This document shows, piece by piece, positions 5,631-8,777 of a DNA stretch of 8,777 nucleotides; within the stretch, counting starts at the first letter, position 1, and the number at the start of each line of letters is the position of its first letter. The DNA comes from an uncultured Phycisphaerales bacterium (GTDB lineage: Bacteria; Planctomycetota; Phycisphaerae; Phycisphaerales; SM1A02), in NCBI GenBank assembly GCA_946886375.1, contig CAMPIL010000142.1, forward strand, positions 1-8,777. Direction: 5' to 3'. Under the pieces are notes generated by a model that saw only the letters and a list, made by a program, of their open reading frames with translations, searched no databases and was not told the origin of the DNA. The position numbers were made by a program, and so were the translations under genes.

Positions 5631-7499
5631 CTACTGGGCGGGCACGCTGAGGCGGAACACCGCGCCTTGCGAATTTCCCACAGCATCGTTCGGGATCAAA
5701 CTCAAATCTCCTCCCAAGTCACGCGCCAAGCCGCGTGCAAGCGCCAGCCCCAGACCAACGCCCGGAATCGGGTCGCCCGGCTGGTGCGAACCCCGCTCGA
5801 ACGGTTTGAAAATAGTCTTTCGGTGCATTGGCGAAATGCCCGTACCGTGATCGCGCACGATGATGTCCAGCCAGCCCCCGCGAACCCGGCAATCCAGATC
5901 GATCACGCGTGCATGCGCACCTTCGCGACCGGCATACTTGCATGCGTTGTCGACAAGATTGAAAAGGATCTGGCCAACGCTGTCGGCATCAATCATAATC
6001 GACTGACCCCGATCCTCGGTCTTGACACAGAGAACCATGCCGCAGGAAGAAGCGCGGCGTTCCAGGTCGGGCACAGTGCGCTCCAGCATCGAGCCAACCG
6101 TCATCCGCTGCCGCGAAGAGCAAACCCGCCCCTGCTCCAGGCGCGCATACGAGAGCACATTATCCACCAGCCTCGCCAAGCGCGCCGATTCGGTCTTGAG
6201 TGCGTCCAGATACACGGCGCGCTGGCTTTCATCGCGCACCATTCCCTCGGCCAGCATTTCTGAATAGAGTCGAAAGGTAGTGAGCGGTGTGCGCAACTCG
6301 TGCGTGACGGCTGATGCGAAGCGGCTGCGTTTTTCGCCATACGCAATACTGGCGCGCAGCGTGTTGGCGACGGCGATCAGGGTGGCAAACGACGCCAGCC
6401 ACATGGTCGCCAGCGCGGTGCGCGACGCCGTGATGAGCGGACCACCCGCAAACACCGGGCAATCGGCGGCCAAGAGTACCGGCGCGCTAGCCAGCATTCG
6501 GCCCGATTCGGCATCGGCAGCGGTCGGCGCCGACAGCGGCACCAAGTCCGCGCCGGGGAAAAGATCGGAAATCAGCGCCAGCATCGCCTCACGAATCCGC
6601 GGCCAATCCGCCAGCACACCTTGAAAGAGCGTCTGGTTCCCGATTTGCACTTGCCTCACGAACAGCAATTCTCGCGCCCTGTCATCGTCAATCGAATTTT
6701 CTGATGTGCGAAGCCACACCGGCACCAGGTTGCCGATCTCAACCGTCGCGGGCGCGACAACGCCTTGGGAGGATAATTGTCCGGCCACCCGACTGGTTTG
6801 CGGCGTGGATGTGTTGTAGTTGGAGTTCATGCGCCACTGCAAATCGGCCTTCGAGATCACCTTTTGCGATTCGCTCTGGCTTTGAAGTTCCAGCGTCTGC
6901 GCGGGCGGCAGCGTGGGAAGTTCGTCCAGGGAAGGCGGAGCCGGGTTCAGCATTTGGGACAGCGCGCTGCGACTGGCATCAACGCACGCCTCAAGGTTGC
7001 GCGGGCCAAGCAGGTGCGCCACGCGATCAAACAGCGGCTGCTTGGACGCAATCGCGTCCGGGCCGAGGTAACCCGCCTCGGCCAGATCGCGCCAATTGCT
7101 TTGCGGAACCTGTGGACTGGTGACTTCACCCTGAGCATCCACCTGAAAGTGAAGCGGGAAGTAGTTAGATTGAAATGTGAGCAGCGGCGAAGGGCTGTAG
7201 ACTTCGCCCGGCTCGATGGCGTTGAGAATGCGCGTGTACGATCGTTCGTGTGGGAAGAAGGAAAGATATTCGAAGTACGCGCGGTTGGATTCCTCGCGAA
7301 GTTGCGGCCCCAGCCAGCCATCCATTCGCCACAACGCCAATCGAAGCCATTGTTGATGCTGGGCGTTGGCTTCCAATTGCAAGACGACAATCGAGATCCA
7401 GACCAGCGCGGCGCCCACCAACATGGTCGCCGTACCGTACACGAACCACCACCGCGAACGAGATTTCCTCATCGAGATGGTGGAATCGGACGGGGTCAT
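5631..7499 (-). CDS. Sensor histidine kinase with large extracytoplasmic region
   Basis: A 622-residue membrane kinase. TM1 is about 18-40 and TM2 about 362-381, leaving some 320 residues outside the cytoplasm. I recognise no domain there, only a Q/S/P-rich stretch near 192-240. Only about 13 residues join TM2 to the phosphoacceptor domain, so no HAMP domain fits. The kinase core is complete: H-box SAVTHELRTPL with His400, N-box NLVDNACKYA (Asn518), G1 DHGTGIS (550-556), F-box IFKPFERG (563-570) and G2 GVGLGLALARGLA (580-592). It should autophosphorylate His400 and pass phosphate to the regulator encoded just upstream. Its ATG overlaps the regulator stop (ATGA) with no strong Shine-Dalgarno, so translational coupling is likely. 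The stimulus is unknown. Confidence 0.93.
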   Translation of the reverse strand: MTPSDSTISMRKSRSRWWFVYGTATMLVGAALVWISIVVLQLEANAQHQQWLRLALWRMDGWLGPQLREESNRAYFEYLSFFPHERSYTRILNAIEPGEVYSPSPLLTFQSNYFPLHFQVDAQGEVTSPQVPQSNWRDLAEAGYLGPDAIASKQPLFDRVAHLLGPRNLEACVDASRSALSQMLNPAPPSLDELPTLPPAQTLELQSQSESQKVISKADLQWRMNSNYNTSTPQTSRVAGQLSSQGVVAPATVEIGNLVPVWLRTSENSIDDDRARELLFVRQVQIGNQTLFQGVLADWPRIREAMLALISDLFPGADLVPLSAPTAADAESGRMLASAPVLLAADCPVFAGGPLITASRTALATMWLASFATLIAVANTLRASIAYGEKRSRFASAVTHELRTPLTTFRLYSEMLAEGMVRDESQRAVYLDALKTESARLARLVDNVLSYARLEQGRVCSSRQRMTVGSMLERTVPDLERRASSCGMVLCVKTEDRGQSIMIDADSVGQILFNLVDNACKYAGREGAHARVIDLDCRVRGGWLDIIVRDHGTGISPMHRKTIFKPFERGSHQPGDPIPGVGLGLALARGLARDLGGDLSLIPNDAVGNSQGAVFRLSVPAQ

Positions 7500-8221
7500 T
7501 GAACGCGCACGCCTAGGCCGAGTTGGTATCCCTTTCCTCGAACGGTGAAGACAAAGGAAGAGTCGTGCAGGTCGCCGTCGCCGGATGAGACGTCGCCGAT
7601 TTTCTCGCGCAGCCGCGCAATGTGCATGTCGACGGTGCGGGTTTCCATGCCCTTGGGATCCAGTCCCCAGACATGTTGGAGCAGTTCACGCCGGTCGATG
7701 GTGCGGTCTCGGTGAGCGGCGAGGTACGCGAGTATGGCAGTCTCGCGTTCGGATATCGCATGCACCGTTCCGTTGTGCAGCACGATTTCGCGCCGATTGA
7801 GCTGAATGCACCGACCGTCCAATCGCAATGTGCGAACGCTGAGCGGGCGCGCCGGGGAGCGGCGCAGCACGGCTTCGACGCGGGCCAGCAGCTCCAGCGC
7901 ACTGAACGGCTTGATGACGTAGTCGTCCGCCCCGTGCTTCAGGCCGTGCACGCGATCGCGCTCGGAACCACGCGCGGTCACCATGATGACGGGCAGCGTC
8001 GGTTTGGCTTGCCGCACATGTTGCAGGATCGCAAATCCGTCCTGCCTGGGAAGAATGACGTCCAGCAGCAGCAGATCGATGGGCGATTCGATCGCCAGCC
8101 TCGCCGCGCCGCCGCCGTCGCTGCACTCCAGAACTTTGTATCCAGCGTAGCGAAGGGCATCGACCAATCCGCGCCGAATCGACGAGTCATCTTCAATAAC
8201 CAGAACAGTGGCGGCGCTCAT
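7496..8221 (-). CDS. OmpR/PhoB-family response regulator
   Basis: A 241-residue DNA-binding regulator. The receiver domain (about 5-117) has the acidic pair Asp11/Asp12, phosphoacceptor Asp54 in LLLLDVILP, Thr82 in VTARG and Lys104 in VIKPF, so phosphorylation should be functional. The C-terminal winged-helix domain (about 138-236) shows SERETAILAYLAAH, RRELLQHVWG, TRTVDMHIARLREKIG and the wing ending VRGKGYQLG, typical of the OmpR/PhoB class. The ATG at 8221 gives a normal N-terminus (MSAATVLVIEDD), with only a weak GGA upstream. It is cotranslated with the sensor kinase through an ATGA overlap. DNA targets cannot be read from the window; no matched direct repeats were found upstream of the PTS operon. 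Confidence 0.95.
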   Translation of the reverse strand: MSAATVLVIEDDSSIRRGLVDALRYAGYKVLECSDGGGAARLAIESPIDLLLLDVILPRQDGFAILQHVRQAKPTLPVIMVTARGSERDRVHGLKHGADDYVIKPFSALELLARVEAVLRRSPARPLSVRTLRLDGRCIQLNRREIVLHNGTVHAISERETAILAYLAAHRDRTIDRRELLQHVWGLDPKGMETRTVDMHIARLREKIGDVSSGDGDLHDSSFVFTVRGKGYQLGLGVRVQ

Positions 8222-8331
8222 GGCATATCCAGTGCTCGTCCGGCATCACGCACGCAAGCCCGCGCGAGCTTTCGCGCAGGCTTGGACATGCATTTCAATC
8301 AGCATACCCGTTTGAGTTTGCGACATGCGAA
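8222..8331. other. Intergenic region upstream of the response regulator
   Basis: A 110-nt gap between the vWA-like gene stop and the regulator start, holding the hairpin at 8255-8284. A minus-strand TATGCT at 8301-8306 could be a -10 box for the regulator and kinase genes, but no good -35 lies at the right distance, so I do not call a promoter. Confidence 0.4.
8255..8284 (-). terminator. Strong GC-rich hairpin, possible terminator or leader structure
   Basis: CAAGCC-C-GCGCGA and TCGCGC-A-GGCTTG form a 12-pair stem with one C/A mismatch and a 4-nt loop. It starts about 47 nt after the stop of the vWA-like gene. No T-run follows on either strand, so it is not a textbook intrinsic terminator. 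It could protect the upstream mRNA 3' end or sit in the leader of the two-component operon. Confidence 0.45.
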
Positions 8332-8777
8332 TCAGCAGCCATCATCGGAAGCCGGCAGCGCAACTGCGGGCTGCGCGACCGGGTGTTGCTCAAAGCGGAA
8401 GCCCTTTCCGGTCGCCTGTTCGCGAATCGCCTTACGCAACGCTGTATCGAAGGAATCCGCGCCGGCCATCGCCGCGCTCTTCTTCATCTCGGCTTCGACG
8501 AACTGCTGGCGCTTGGCGTTCAGCTCGCTGATCAACGACTGAATCTGCGCGCGCTTGAATTCCACCTCTTTCACGTATGCTTTGCGTTCCTCGATGGTCA
8601 TAGGGCGCATCGCTTCGGGCAGGTCTTCGGCCTTGACATCCTCGAGCTTGAAATCAGCCTGCTTGCAGGCATCTACCAGATCCCAACCGGAGTTCCAATA
8701 CATGCCGCCGCCCTTGGTGGCGCTGCGCTGGGCGTCATTAAAGTACGCCGGTACGGTGATGACCGCTTCGGATATCT
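8332..8777 (-). CDS. C-terminal part of a vWA-domain-like protein, with a DnaK-like motif at the window edge
   Basis: The frame is open to the right edge, giving 147 codons plus a stop; an internal ATG at 8703 is probably not the start. From there MYWNSGWDLVDACKQ, then EDLPEAMRPMTIEERKAYV and a charged helical stretch (KRAQIQSLISELNAKRQQF), then FDTALRKAIREQATGKGFRF, resemble the tail following vWA domains in proteins of planctomycetes and some other bacteria. This is recalled, not searched. The vWA domain itself would lie beyond the window. Oddly, the codons just before (8715-8771) encode EAVITVPAYFNDAQRSATK, almost identical to DnaK, with no DnaK sequence after it. The frame is unbroken. 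It is either a chimeric protein or a sequence join error near the edge. Confidence 0.6.
   Translation of the reverse strand, partial: ISEAVITVPAYFNDAQRSATKGGGMYWNSGWDLVDACKQADFKLEDVKAEDLPEAMRPMTIEERKAYVKEVEFKRAQIQSLISELNAKRQQFVEAEMKKSAAMAGADSFDTALRKAIREQATGKGFRFEQHPVAQPAVALPASDDGC

Noticed and set aside
5451..6263. 270-codon open frame on the plus strand
   Set aside because: It is antisense to the kinase core, where the H, N and G boxes are all intact on the other strand.
7622..8542. 306-codon open frame on the plus strand
   Set aside because: It is antisense to the response regulator and runs across the intergenic hairpin into the vWA-like gene. No recognisable motifs.
1..8777. CRISPR array, transposase or insertion-sequence ends
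   Set aside because: No regularly spaced repeats, no transposase or integrase motif, and no paired terminal repeats with target duplications were seen.

Overview
The window is GC-rich and tightly packed. All protein genes I can support lie on the minus strand; one tRNA gene lies on the plus strand. Several features suggest a planctomycete or a relative: the C-terminal tail of the rightmost gene looks like the von Willebrand A (vWA) proteins common there, the alpha-mannosidase is secreted, and the regulator-first two-component pair carries a large sensor region. This is an impression from sequence style, not a proven assignment.

Layout from right to left, in the direction of minus-strand transcription. 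(1) 8332-8777: the 3' end of a gene cut by the window edge, with a vWA-protein-like tail directly preceded by a near-perfect DnaK motif. (2) 8221-5631: a two-component system, an OmpR/PhoB-type response regulator overlapping (ATGA) a membrane sensor histidine kinase with an extracytoplasmic region of about 320 residues. (3) 5366-5630: an intergenic stretch with hairpins and short repeats resembling the T-arm of the neighbouring tRNA. (4) 5293-5365, plus strand: tRNA-Glu(CTC) with a recognisable promoter. (5) 4971-5254: a long leader with a strong imperfect hairpin. (6) 4970-985: a fructose-family phosphotransferase (PTS) operon of separate EIIC and EIIB genes and an 853-residue HPr-EI-EIIA fusion. 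(7) 913-1: the N-terminal 304 residues of a signal-peptide-bearing GH38 alpha-mannosidase, running off the left edge.

Working model: the three PTS genes form a complete phosphorelay, since the fusion supplies HPr, Enzyme I and EIIA and passes phosphate from PEP to EIIB and the sugar crossing EIIC. The mannosidase lies 71 nt downstream in the same direction with no clear terminator between. This recalls the E. coli pair MngA (fructose-family PTS for mannosylglycerate) and MngB (GH38). Here the mannosidase appears to be exported, so it would cut alpha-mannosides before uptake rather than hydrolyse a phosphorylated import product. Neither a sugar-specific regulator nor a 1-phosphofructokinase is seen in the window. 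Any role of the two-component system in controlling the PTS genes is unproven.
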